A DNA stretch of 64,000 nt, from positions 14,578,477 through 14,642,476 of the forward strand of contig NC_080049.1 of assembly GCF_026212465.1 (NCBI RefSeq), in the 5' to 3' direction. Origin of the DNA: Amaranthus tricolor. Taxonomy: Eukaryota > Streptophyta > Magnoliopsida > Caryophyllales > Amaranthaceae. Both the position numbers and the translations under genes were made by a program. Below the pieces are notes generated by a model that was given only the letters and a program-made list of their open reading frames with translations, made no database searches and was not told the DNA's origin. Position 1 is the first letter of the stretch. The number at the start of each line of letters is the position of its first letter. Positions 25,901 to 35,000 of the stretch are shown piece by piece.

Positions 25901-28411
25901 ATTTTGTGATTTACTTGTTTTTTTTAATTTTTTTTATTTTTGCAGAATGAAATATGTCGCATGAGATTGAATGTCACTATTCTAGATGAGCTTGTCCATG
26001 AATATTGTGTTTACAGGGGTATTGTTGATCCTGCTGTGCCTTCTGCTGGTGGTATGCTTAATGCTTATTATATTTCAAGATCTCTAAATTCATCAAATCA
26101 AAATATTATATGTTATGGACAGTGATTCTTTCTGTCTGTCTCGACAGGATGCGGGTTGCGTGTTGATTTTGGCCATCTGAAGGCTGATAAAAACAATGCT
26201 ACTGAATGTTTGTCCATGGCTGGAAATGATATGGATTGCGTAAATAGTAAAAATTCTGATGATGGATCCTCCGTTACTAATGCTGTTGCTGATGGCACTG
26301 AAATTAGTACAGACATGATTAGGGTGCAGGATACTGATGTAGAGATGCGCTATCCTAGTGAGAATGCAAGTGATCATGATTATTGTAGCACCAGTGGGAC
26401 TCATCAAATCAAGAATTTGAAGGTTTGCCTAAGAAATCAAAGCTATGCAGTCTGTGAACGAAGGAGACGTAAAAGATGGAGGGAAAGAAACGACGAATTA
26501 CAATTTTCTGCCGGCATTTCTCGTGAGAGCAGTAAGCGAGAGGTTAGTATTGCCATATTCGAGCCGGTAGAATTTGTGTCCGTTATCTGATTTTTTCCTG
26601 TTACTGACTTTGGAAGTGTTCTTCTAGAGTGGTGAAAAACACACCCCTTCAGATTTAACGTCCAAGGAGGATAGACGTGAGGCTGTTTTGTGCATAAAGG
26701 ATTTAGCTGATAGAGGTATGGCTGCTGAGGTGGTTGAAGAAGTAAATACTTTGGATCCTGATTTTTTCGAGCAGAATTCCGCGTTACTTTTCCAACTGAA
26801 GCAGGTACCATCTCAGAAATACTGTGCTGCTGAACCATATAAGGATTTAGCTGATATGGGTATGTTTTTAGAGACATTTTTATTTGGTTGTTTTTTGTGG
26901 TCAGGTAGAGTTTCTGAAATTGGTTGATTCTGGTGATCATTCTGGTGCTTTGAAGGTTGCATGTTCCCATTTGGGGCGTTTAGCAGCCAATGATCCAGGC
27001 TTGCTGAAACCCTTGAAAGAAACACTACTAGCTTTACTTAGGCCTAATGATGTTGGTTTTAAAAGAGATTTGCCACTGCAAGCTCTGGCAAGTTCACTTC
27101 AGGTAAATTACTCTTCATATCTAAATTAAGAGTTCATTGGAAGTCGAGTTTCATTTATAAGATGAATCTGTTTCTGAAGTTAAGTAGTTTTACTGTTTCT
27201 ACAACTCTTTCCTTTAAGTTCTATTGTTGTTTTTATCTTTTCAAAAAAGCACTGCCAGCTTATAGCTGGTCAAAATGATTTCTTCAGCTCAACTACATTT
27301 GAATTCTGCCAAGTTTTTTGTGCTTTAGAGGACTAGAATTTCTCCTTATTATGATTTCCAATAATGTAAATGTCTCACTGTTGGACAGGTTGCAATTGGT
27401 AGGAAGCTGGACATTGAAGAACCAAAACTTATGAAAGTCATGCAAGCAACCCTTCATACACATAATGAGTGGTTTAAACTACAAATGTGCAAAGACCGCT
27501 TTGAATCATTTTTGAAGATTGATGCCTTGAAAGAAGTCAATAGTCTGTTGATCGCTGATACTGTTTCTAAATCCAATATCGATTTGCAAAGTTATGGATC
27601 TTCGCAAGTCATTTCATCTAGTATCGGAGTTCCGGAAGAGGGTGATAGTCCAACTCAAGTGTCTTCTCTAGAAGTTTGTGATGAAGGTGCAATACTGAAA
27701 GTTATGGTGAGTTACAAATCTTGCTTCAGGCGAAGGCACTAGTTTTGATGTTTCAGAATTACGCATGAGGATTTTAATTTTGTGGCGTGTTATATTAAGT
27801 ATTTATTTTTGCTTCTTATTGTGCTAATTAGTCCATGTTCTAATCCTAGCTTGTTAGCATAAATTCCACTAGTGTTGTCTTTGGAAAGTATGATTTCATT
27901 TGAAAATTTAAAATTGGCTCACATTTAGTGTTTAGCAAAATTAAAAAAAAATAAATACAAATTTGAGTCACATTTTTAGAATTTGAGAATGACTACTCAA
28001 ACATTTTCATCCTCAAATTCTTCGTTCATGATTTTATAATTGAAATTTATGATTCAAAATAAATTACACGTTTAGTAAGAAGGGAAGTGGGCATAAATGG
28101 CCAATGGCCAGTGGCCAGTGGCTAGTGGTCAATTGATAGGTCAGCAACATTTGTGTACTGTTATTCTCTGCTATTGGATTCTTTTTGGCTATACAATTGT
28201 GTCACATTTTTAGAGTCTGGTTCTCTTAATTTTTTCTGGTTAGTTTGGGCCCAATTAATGGTGCATGTAGGCGCGCACTCGTAGTTTTGAATTAATCATT
28301 ATTGCTGCTTTTGTGCAGGAATTTCTTGCTCTTCCCAGGGCTGACGCTATCCATTTGTTGGCACAGTATAATGGAAATGCTGAGACTGTTATCCAACAAA
28401 TTTTTGCATAG
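1957..28411 (+). CDS. CTLH/CRA domain protein (GID/RanBPM-related), 12 exons
   Basis: Exons joined by GT-AG junctions with consistent phase: 1957-2283, 2358-2459, 2584-2664, 24044-24153, 24234-24369, 24532-24630, 25946-26051, 26148-26542, 26628-26804, 26905-27102, 27389-27706, 28319-28411. They total 2142 nt, 713 residues, ending in TAG. Residues 33-64 are a Ser/Pro-rich linker. A CTLH helix pair ([18 protein letters not shown]) starts near residue 73 and a CRA-like helical region follows to about 240. A second LisH/CTLH-like module lies in exons 9-10 (about 460-577; [19 protein letters not shown]). The C-terminal 30 residues look like a UBA-like helical motif ([12 protein letters not shown]). 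The start is the first in-frame ATG, in context GCCATGG. Proteins of this type relate to GID/CTLH ubiquitin-ligase scaffolds; that role is inferred from family only. All exons are open and every splice site is canonical, so the gene looks intact despite a 21.4-kb third intron. Confidence 0.85.
2990..3440 (-). pseudogene. Degenerate Copia reverse-transcriptase fragment
   Basis: Translating the minus strand in several frames gives broken matches to the N-terminal part of Copia [11 protein letters not shown] near 3320-3350 (family form GCKWVFKKK), then DVKTTFLH near 3150-3180. Stops and frameshifts occur throughout. No LTRs could be attached to it. It lies just left of the Athila insertion and is probably older. 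Confidence 0.45.
3561..4888 (-). repeat. Athila 3' LTR (full length, 1328 bp)
   Basis: Read on the minus strand it runs TGTTAGCTAC ... GTCCCAATCA. It includes a duplicated block at about 3823-3890 (ACTAAGAGGC, TAGGCTAGGC in both copies) and a cluster of GTCGAG-containing palindromes at 4310-4640. A purine-rich stretch (AGAGGAGTTT on the minus strand) directly precedes it and is the likely polypurine tract. Confidence 0.85.
4889..6555 (-). other. Athila 3' untranslated region
   Basis: This lies between the extra ORF and the 3' LTR. It is AT-rich with no convincing ORF. Near 4905-4930 it carries TGCTTGTCCTCAAGCAAGC, an inverted repeat able to form a hairpin. Confidence 0.55.
6556..8160 (-). 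pseudogene. Athila extra ORF (env-position; plant transposon-protein type)
   Basis: The reading frame starts at a basic N-terminus ([15 protein letters not shown], start near 8160) and then breaks into frames 7769-7996, 7572-7763 and a 388-codon ORF at 6556-7722. The middle ([19 protein letters not shown], then [18 protein letters not shown]) resembles the domain often annotated as a putative plant transposon protein in Athila-like elements. The C-terminal third is low complexity, rich in Pro, Ser and Arg, and contains a 66-residue tandem duplication. No convincing transmembrane segment was seen, so calling it an envelope would be positional only. At least two frameshifts separate the blocks. 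Confidence 0.6.
6806..7201 (-). repeat. 198-bp in-frame tandem duplication in the extra ORF
   Basis: Two adjacent copies at 6806-7003 and 7004-7201 differ by only a few bases. The unit is 66 codons, so the frame is preserved. Each copy encodes a stretch with [18 protein letters not shown] and a proline run followed by SPHH. Confidence 0.9.
8206..9049 (-). other. Spacer between integrase and extra ORF, with GTCGAG palindromes
   Basis: This is non-coding on the minus strand. Positions 8470-8830 hold repeated palindromic blocks such as GCTCGACAGGTCGAGC and CTCGACTTGTCGAG, matching the cluster in the LTR at 4310-4640. Confidence 0.6.
9050..10330 (-). pseudogene. Athila integrase remnant with duplicated zinc finger and deleted core
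   Basis: The minus strand encodes the HHCC zinc-binding region ([20 protein letters not shown] then SCDRCQRTG) and the core start [15 protein letters not shown], giving the first catalytic Asp. After the second-Asp region (VLINDRRQ) the frame jumps directly to [17 protein letters not shown]. The segment that should carry the catalytic Glu is therefore missing. The zinc-finger region is duplicated in tandem. C-terminal residues (near 9240-9040) are recognisable in another frame with stops. Not functional. Confidence 0.8.
9628..10307 (-). repeat. 340-bp tandem duplication within integrase
   Basis: The sequence starting GATTTCTGGGATGTTGTTGA at 9628 recurs at 9968 (GATTTCTAGGATG). The copies match over almost 340 bases with scattered substitutions and an extra TATAG-type insertion near 10225. 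The left copy has lost the end that joins it to the next domain. Confidence 0.88.
10517..11830 (-). pseudogene. Athila reverse transcriptase and RNase H
   Basis: From right to left on the minus strand: the pre-RT linker ([20 protein letters not shown], 11640-11830), then after a short deletion the RT fingers/palm ([39 protein letters not shown]) and the catalytic FMDD box in [11 protein letters not shown] +1 frameshift near 11086 follows at VQQG/VLGHV. The connection domain and RNase H ([50 protein letters not shown]) occupy 10517-11086. Catalytic residues are largely preserved but the frame is broken. Confidence 0.85.
12040..12813 (-). pseudogene. Athila aspartic protease region
   Basis: This 257-codon stretch has an acidic N-terminus ([20 protein letters not shown]), then the retroviral-type protease with the flap/active-site element [16 protein letters not shown] (Athila-type D-L-G-A instead of D-T-G-A) and the second conserved strand [10 protein letters not shown]. 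It would process the Gag-Pol polyprotein. The ORF is open in itself but is not joined in frame to gag or RT. Confidence 0.8.
13020..13523 (-). pseudogene. Athila gag C-terminal part with zinc knuckle
   Basis: This encodes [14 protein letters not shown], a CX2CX4HX4C zinc knuckle of the nucleocapsid, followed by a Pro/Asn/Gln-rich tail ([14 protein letters not shown]). It is offset in frame from the upstream capsid ORF; about 60 bases between the two are frameshifted. Confidence 0.8.
13588..14181 (-). pseudogene. Athila gag capsid
   Basis: The start is [13 protein letters not shown], 140 bases inside the 5' LTR, followed by the basic run [10 protein letters not shown]. The capsid homology [15 protein letters not shown] ... 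[15 protein letters not shown] ... [14 protein letters not shown] is typical of the plant retrotransposon gag family. The frame ends in a stop at SDWLLI just before the zinc-knuckle block. Confidence 0.85.
14297..14315 (-). other. Athila primer-binding site
   Basis: The minus strand reads TGGTGCCGTTGCCGGGGAG, six bases inside the right LTR. This matches the class of tRNA-primed sites seen in Athila/Tat elements and fixes the element orientation. Confidence 0.75.
14322..14622 (-). repeat. Athila 5' LTR, internally deleted (301 bp)
   Basis: The first about 108 and last about 180 bases (plus-strand reading) match the left LTR closely, but about 1 kb present at 3669-4710 in the left copy is missing. 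About 15 unmatched bases (TAAAATAGACTTATG) sit at the junction. Confidence 0.85.
16243..16701. repeat. MITE-like segment rich in GATTCTACGATTC text
   Basis: The ends are weakly inverted: the left reads TTTTTAAAATCGAGATTCC, and the right, reverse-complemented, reads TTATTAAAATCACGATTCT. Inside, GAATCGTAGAATCG and its complement recur at both ends (16290-16315 and 16540-16690). No clean target duplication was found, so the family is unknown. Confidence 0.45.
17586..18290. repeat. Diverged local duplication, about 350 bp per copy
   Basis: Copy 1 (about 17580-17925) and copy 2 (about 17945-18290) share GAAGAAATTTTTCT, GGGTGTTATACGTTACGTAA, CATTTTGACCGAGAAAA, ATAACGGGATTTAA and CCATGAGTCTACTTAATAGT in the same order. 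Many substitutions and small indels separate them, so the duplication is old. It is non-coding. Confidence 0.75.
22212..23688. mobile_element. Non-autonomous hAT element (1477 bp) in the CTLH intron
   Basis: The ends are inverted (TAGGGCTGCACACGG at the left; the complement of the right end reads TAGGGCTGAACAGGG), flanked by a perfect 8-bp duplication CTCATGAT at 22204-22211 and 23689-23696. Both subterminal regions carry dense GGTCTGGTCTGGTC / GACCAGACC repeats, likely transposase-binding sites. The interior has no transposase motif. A 104-codon Ser-rich minus-strand reading frame at 23143-23457 is not recognisable as a protein family. Confidence 0.88.
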
Positions 28412-29095
28412 CTGATGGCCGTCAACAACTTATTTGTTGCTTGCAGATTCTTTCCTGAGTTTGCTTTCTGTAGATATCTGGAGGTTACTTCTGTATATCC
28501 CACTCCTGGGTTCTTTATATATTCTTACAATTCATTCATGTTTATATACTGCTCACTGTTTAGGTTGAACCATTAATTGTAGTCTGATAGATTTTGATTA
28601 AATTGGTTAGCAATGCCATAAAGTCCCGTTTGTTGGACTCCAATTGATATATACCAAATCGTTTTTTAAACAAGAAAACAGAAAAAAGTTCCTGGCTTTA
28701 AAATTTGCATTTCCCTCCTATTTTTACTGTGGGTTAAATATGTCTGGTTCATCTGTTTTAGTTATGTTACATTGGGAAGCAAACCTTTTCCCAAGACTCT
28801 GGGCCTTGTTTAGCCCATTTGGATCAAATGAAGTCATGGATCATTGGTTTTTTAATTTATTTAGGACCAAAAGGAAAACAAACAAGAATTTATGTTGATA
28901 AAAATCCATTACTGCACAAAGATGTGTCTTTCATCCCCGACCCAGAAGAGAATTAAACCCAAATTCCTTTGTTTTTTTTTTTTAATATTAATTATTGTAT
29001 GGACTGCAATGCACACCATATTTTATACAATCACACGTAGACAACAAATACTGAAAAAAACCGTGACATTGATATTCTATTCCTCCATGACTTTA
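28412..29095. other. Convergent intergenic region (3' UTRs)
   Basis: This lies between the stop of the plus-strand CTLH gene and the stop of the minus-strand patatin-like gene. It is AT-rich with no ORF of note. It should contain both 3' UTRs and poly(A) sites; no unambiguous signal was chosen. Confidence 0.6.
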
Positions 29096-32000
29096 TCAGA
29101 TAGAATCTTGGCCCATACGGTATTTTCTCTCTTCCGATAATCGTTCAGCAAACCTGTTTTTAAAAGAATTAGAGTGAACATAATCAATATATAGTAGAAT
29201 GTTAGAGGTGAAAGAAAGTGATTGATATCTATGTGCAAACATTTCCTCATGTGATGAATTGTGTAATCCTGCAATTTTCGTTATGTATATATTTAAAGTA
29301 TAAATTAGTGAACCAAACCTTTGGAGAGCATATGCATAGCTGCCAAGAAGTGGAAGTGCTTTTAGTGACCCAGTTTCAGGATCTACCCCACTGGCTGGTT
29401 TATCAAGCATTTTCCGAGCAATGTTAATCAGATCTTCCATATTCTTCTCTGTTGACACATCAATTGAAGCTGCTGCTCCTGTTAAGCTGTCATCCTGTTT
29501 TCATTTTCAAAACAATCTAGATTAGCTATTTATACAGTATAGAATAATCTCATGACTAGTATTAATTCTGGCCTTACTAATTGCTACCCCTTCCATTCCG
29601 TTCATTATGGTACATTTTCTATTTAAACTTTTATATTAAAGATGCAAATGCAGCAATTTTAATTAGAAAGCCTGAAGTGTGTTAGGTTAAAGTTGTAATT
29701 AGGGCTTCTTGCCGATCTGAGTTTTTGCAAAAGAAACCCTAGTAGTCCTTTTAGAGCCTTATGTTTTTTTGGCTAGTTTTTGCCTTGTTGCTTTGTCAAA
29801 TACCTAAAAAAAATGTTTTGTAACTGGTTATTTTGCTACGATGTTTAAGTTACTTGACATAATTTTTTAGGGGAAATTGTAAAAAATAAATAAATTTTTG
29901 CTCGATTCGCTGAAATTAAATTAAATTATTGTTTATTTTTAAATAAATCTACCCATTCTGTATAATTGCTCAAAATAAATTCAACTATTGTATATTCTTA
30001 ATTCATGGCTTACAAAGAAACTTTGAAGATTATTATAAACAATAGGTCAATCTATTTTAATAAATACACCTAATAGGTGGATTTATTTGAAAATAAATAA
30101 TAAGTGGTTTTATTTTCAACAGCTCAAACAAATGTCGGTTATTATTAACAATTTATTTCTTTTTATTAATGTTTGCCTTTTGCTCGAGATTTTGTTGGAT
30201 CAACAATAGATATATAGTTATTGATTAATATAGGAGTACTAAATATTTTCAATAACTCACTTATTCATTCAAGATAAGCCAATCAGTTGCATAGAGGTAC
30301 ATGGAAAAGGGCCAGGCAGGCATCTGGCCTACTTAGACACGACATGATATTGTGTGATATGATTTGGCACGAGGGTCATTTGACTGACACAATTTTTATA
30401 GTCTGTTTTTATTTTTGGGTAGACAAGCACGACATGACACTATTCACGAGATAATTTCGCATGAAATATGTCAAATACAAAACGTTAGATGATTAGGGGT
30501 AGGGAGAAGAATGTTTGCTAAGTGTTTATTGCTTTATAGGATGTTAACATCTCATATTCTTTATATATACACCTGTTTATCTAGTTGAACCTACAAGTCC
30601 AAGTCCAACTAGTAGTACGTTTACCATTCTAACATAGTTGATGTATATGGTTTTGAGCGCAATTCATAGTTTTGACCAAAAATTATTACTATTATTCTAT
30701 TTTATATCAAATAGATGCAAGTATTCCATCTTTTGATTCTGTGTTGTTGCTTTGTTGTCATTGTTGCCTATAAATTTTTACTATTACTATTTATCAGTTA
30801 TCGAAAAGTGTTTCGGTTGTGAAACGAGGAAGTGGAAAACACTTGAAATACCGTAAGTGGAAGCGTTATCAGGAGCGGCGATTCGTAGAAGGAAGCGACC
30901 TGAATTCCTGAAACACAACACGTTAGCCTTGTCCGGGGGGTGATCTCCCGGAAAAATCCTCCGACGCTCAAGTTAGAACGGAGATGTGAGATTATTGAAT
31001 AGACGATTATAGATTGAATGCAGGAACAAGGATATCGGCGTTGAGATTGCTTGTATTTTGGTAGGCTGATGAAATGGAATATGAGTAAGGATATTAAGAG
31101 GGTTATTATCAGATGATCCTTTCCTTTCTGATGGTTGTCTCTATTTATAGTGGTGAAAAAAGAAGTTATTTCTGAGAGGAGGTTGGTTGTCATGGGTGAT
31201 AGTGGGCAGTTATCATCATCAAAAGAAGAAGAACCAGTGAATGAGGAAGGAAGGGTAGTTGTCAAAAGGGAAGTTGGGTCAATCTGGAGGTTACTTCCCA
31301 GGGGAACTTAGGGTATTTTGAGGGTTACTTGCTCATGGGCCAACTAAGGAGTTTGGAGAATTCAGAAAAATCCCATTGACTAAAAGTCAAGGTCAATACG
31401 AAAGGTCAAAGGGTATTAAGGTAATATGACATTAATAATTTAAATAAATAAGTAAATTAGATAAGTGATACCATGACATTTAGCCCCGCGCATGAAGGAT
31501 GATATGAAAAGGGAGCCCCAACGACTTGAAATATCTTTCTTTGTGCGGAAACGATAAGCGTTTACCAAAACACCTTAGCGTTAATGAAGGAATGTGACCG
31601 TAGAGAGCGTTCGAATACTTAAGAAGATGAATATGTTCATAATTTGGCAGATCTTTGGGCGGATTCCGAAAATTGAGCTTGCAAGCTTCGGATCGACTGT
31701 TCACATGTCGAATTCCGAGTCGTAACGAAAAAGTTATGACCTTTTCAAAATAGCCGTATGAGACGCTCCAAGTTAAAGAGAAACGAATAATGCCAATTGA
31801 GCCGCGGCTTGAAGCATGCCGCGGAGTAGCCCTATCCATCTATATCATTCAGCAGCAAAAATGTAGTTGTGGAGGCTTGATCCTGGTTTATGCTTCTTTG
31901 ATGCTGCAGAAGCTCCAATACTTAGAATATTTTGGAACAAGATAGCCCCCAAGGGGGGTTCGACTTGTCTACTATACGGATGAAATTACCATAATTTATT

Positions 32001-35000
32001 TTATTTTATTATTTTAATCTGAAGTCGCGGAATTTCAGAGACTTGGAATATTTTCGAACGAGATCACCACCAAAGTGGGTCCAACTTGTCGACCTCACGG
32101 ACAAGATACTGGTTTTTTTGTTCTATCTTCCTTCTCGTTATCATGTTATAAGCCGTGGAATCTTGGAAGGTAACATGCAGCGGCACGAATGAGTTGACTC
32201 TCATTGAAGTCTGGACAGTAATCCCGCGAGTTGATGACGCGGCTTAGATTTACACTTAGATTTTTTATTCTTCACTAAGGGACTTAGGGGAGTCCGACTT
32301 ATCTACATCGCGAACGGTAAAGATACTTGGACGATCTTTACTATCTTAACAAGCCCCTTGTTCTCCAATGACGCGGAATGAGCACCAAGGTCCGTGTCAT
32401 CGATCATACGAACAATACGGAGTTCCATACTTAGAATTTTTGCACCATTATTGGGGGCACCTGGGGGTCCGACTTATCGACCATACGAATAGCTTCCGTA
32501 CTTAGAATATTTCATACTCGAACATTTTGACACTTGGAGTATTCCATACCTTGATAGTACAATAATTTGAAGCGATGAGGGGGATGACGCGGCATAACAT
32601 CCGCTGCGTCTATACGTCGGACGGCAGAATGTGTAACTTTTCATACTTGGAATGTTTTGCCATGCTTTTCTTGGGGTGTAGTTCAAGGTCCGACTTATCG
32701 ATCCCACGGCTTCAAGAGAAAATTTTGATAACTTAGAGAAATTGTCAACATTTTCTCCCACCTTGGGTTTCCGACTTATCGACTCTCCGGACACAGTCAA
32801 TAGCTGATACTTTGATAAATTTTCCATATTTTCCCCTCATTGGGGGTCCGACTAGTCGACTTCTCGGACATAGATAAGAATACTTAGAAAAATCTTCGAC
32901 GTTTCCCCTCTCATTGGGGGTCCGACTTGTCGACTTCCCGGTTTTAGTTTGGGATTCTACCTCTCGTTTAAGGGGTGTTTAGGTTTGAGGTTGAGCATTT
33001 ATTGCTGCAATAAATAGGGTTGTTGGAACTATTCCCTCTCACCTAACCTTCATTAACTCCCTCATTTCTTCAAGTTGCTAGAAAGAGAAAGTAGAGAGAA
33101 ACGCTCTGACAATCTTCAACCATCCTTCAAACTTCTGACAAAATTCTCGAAGATCTTCAAGGGTTCTGACAGAACTTCATCAAATTTCTGACAAATCTTC
33201 AAATTTCTTCAAGGTATTCAAATCTTTCCTCAAATTCTTGAATTTCTTCAAATTATTCTTCAAGATGTTTTTCAAATTGTTCTTCGTGTTCTTGAATGTT
33301 TAAAGCTTTGAATTAGTTTTATGAAATTAGCCATTATTCTTTACAAGTTTCGCCTACTACTTTATGACTACCGTTAATATGGATGTCGCGGCTACTCATG
33401 AGACAATAGCTAACTTGGACATTAACTCTGCTAACCCGACGGAAATTCCTTTGGTAGTATGTAGACGTTTTAATAAAGAGGGGTTGCTAATAAATGATTC
33501 GGACGATGGTAGTTTGATGAGAATCACCCCTCATTGCGAATCAATAAAGGCCGGGGATGAGTCATCTGTATCCCCCATATACACACCGGAGATGATGAAA
33601 ACTACTCCTTGGGAAGTGAGCGTTGCTTTCTTCCCCAATTACTTTCCGCGAATAGATCCTGACCTGGAAGAGTTATTGTATGTAGATATGGAAAAGATTG
33701 AAGGATCATCCGAGTCCTCAGGAAGGGAAAGCGTAGCGCCGGTTCCTCCTCCATTTTACATCCCAAGCGGCGGGCCCCTCAATTATTTCATAGATTTACA
33801 AACCAAAAGAGATTTGGACAAGCGACGGGACGCCATCTCTCTAAAGTGGGGTTTTAAAGATGATATCAACATTATTACACCGGGGAATTATGACACCGTT
33901 AGATGTCCTCCCCCACACTATATAGCTGTATATTTTCCTTCTTTTGAATTAGGACTTAGGTTTCCTCTTCATCCCTTTTTCAGGGAAGTATTAGAGTTTT
34001 TGAACGTTTCTGTGCCCAAATTATACCCTAATGCTTGGGGTTGTATGGTGGCATTTTTGATTTTATGTAAAGTTTTGGCCGTGCCACCAACACTTACCGC
34101 CTTTAGGTATATATTTAGAGCCCGCTTATGTAATTCACAATCGTACAGCTGTGGGTGGATTACCTTCACTCACCGTCGTGGGCTGAAGATAGTCCACGAC
34201 CTCCCTGACAATCAGAAGGGATATAGGACAAAGTTTGCATATTTATACAATTTAGGGGGTTGGAATATTAAGACCTCCTTTAATATCAAACCCAATCTCT
34301 CGGGTTTCAATAATGGGATCCCGCAATGTTCCTTTACTGACGCGGTGATCATAGAGTATGCGAAGATGGACGTCCAATTGGGGAAGAAACCCATGAACGT
34401 CCAACTCAACTGGATACTAGGTCGTTCTGAGTTGGAGAATGAGAACCTCCTCTCAGCATTCGGCATCAGCTTGGCTATCGATCGGAGTAAGGATTTTCGG
34501 CTTTTTCCGTTTTTATCACAGGTTTACTATTTTCTAACTCTTGATTTTTCAGGGATAGCCAAGGAGAATCTGAGAGCAAAGAATCCAGACTTGATGAAGA
34601 AGTTCAGCGTCATGCGATTTGCTCAGGGGGCCAACCAACGGGCCGCGGAAAAACCTCTACCTCTTCCTCCAAAGGTATAAATTCATATTTTATTGAATCA
34701 TGAGGGATTTTTTCTAACTTTTTTTTTCGTAGGATTCGCCCACTGCCGAGAAAGGGCTGGAGGAGGTGCCCAGCGAAGGACAAGCTTTGAGGAGTTGGAA
34801 GAGAGGAGAAGAGTCCACATTCCCAATGACTCTTAGAGGGTAATCCCTTCTAAGAAGAGGGAAATGAAGAAGAAAGAGAGGAAGAGGAAGAGAGACTCTT
34901 CCTCCCACGGGGAGAGTGCCTCGAAGAAGGCTTTGGTGGGGACAATAATGACAGCCGTACCTCTTCAAATGAGCGGTGGAGGAGGAGGCGTCTTCCCAGA

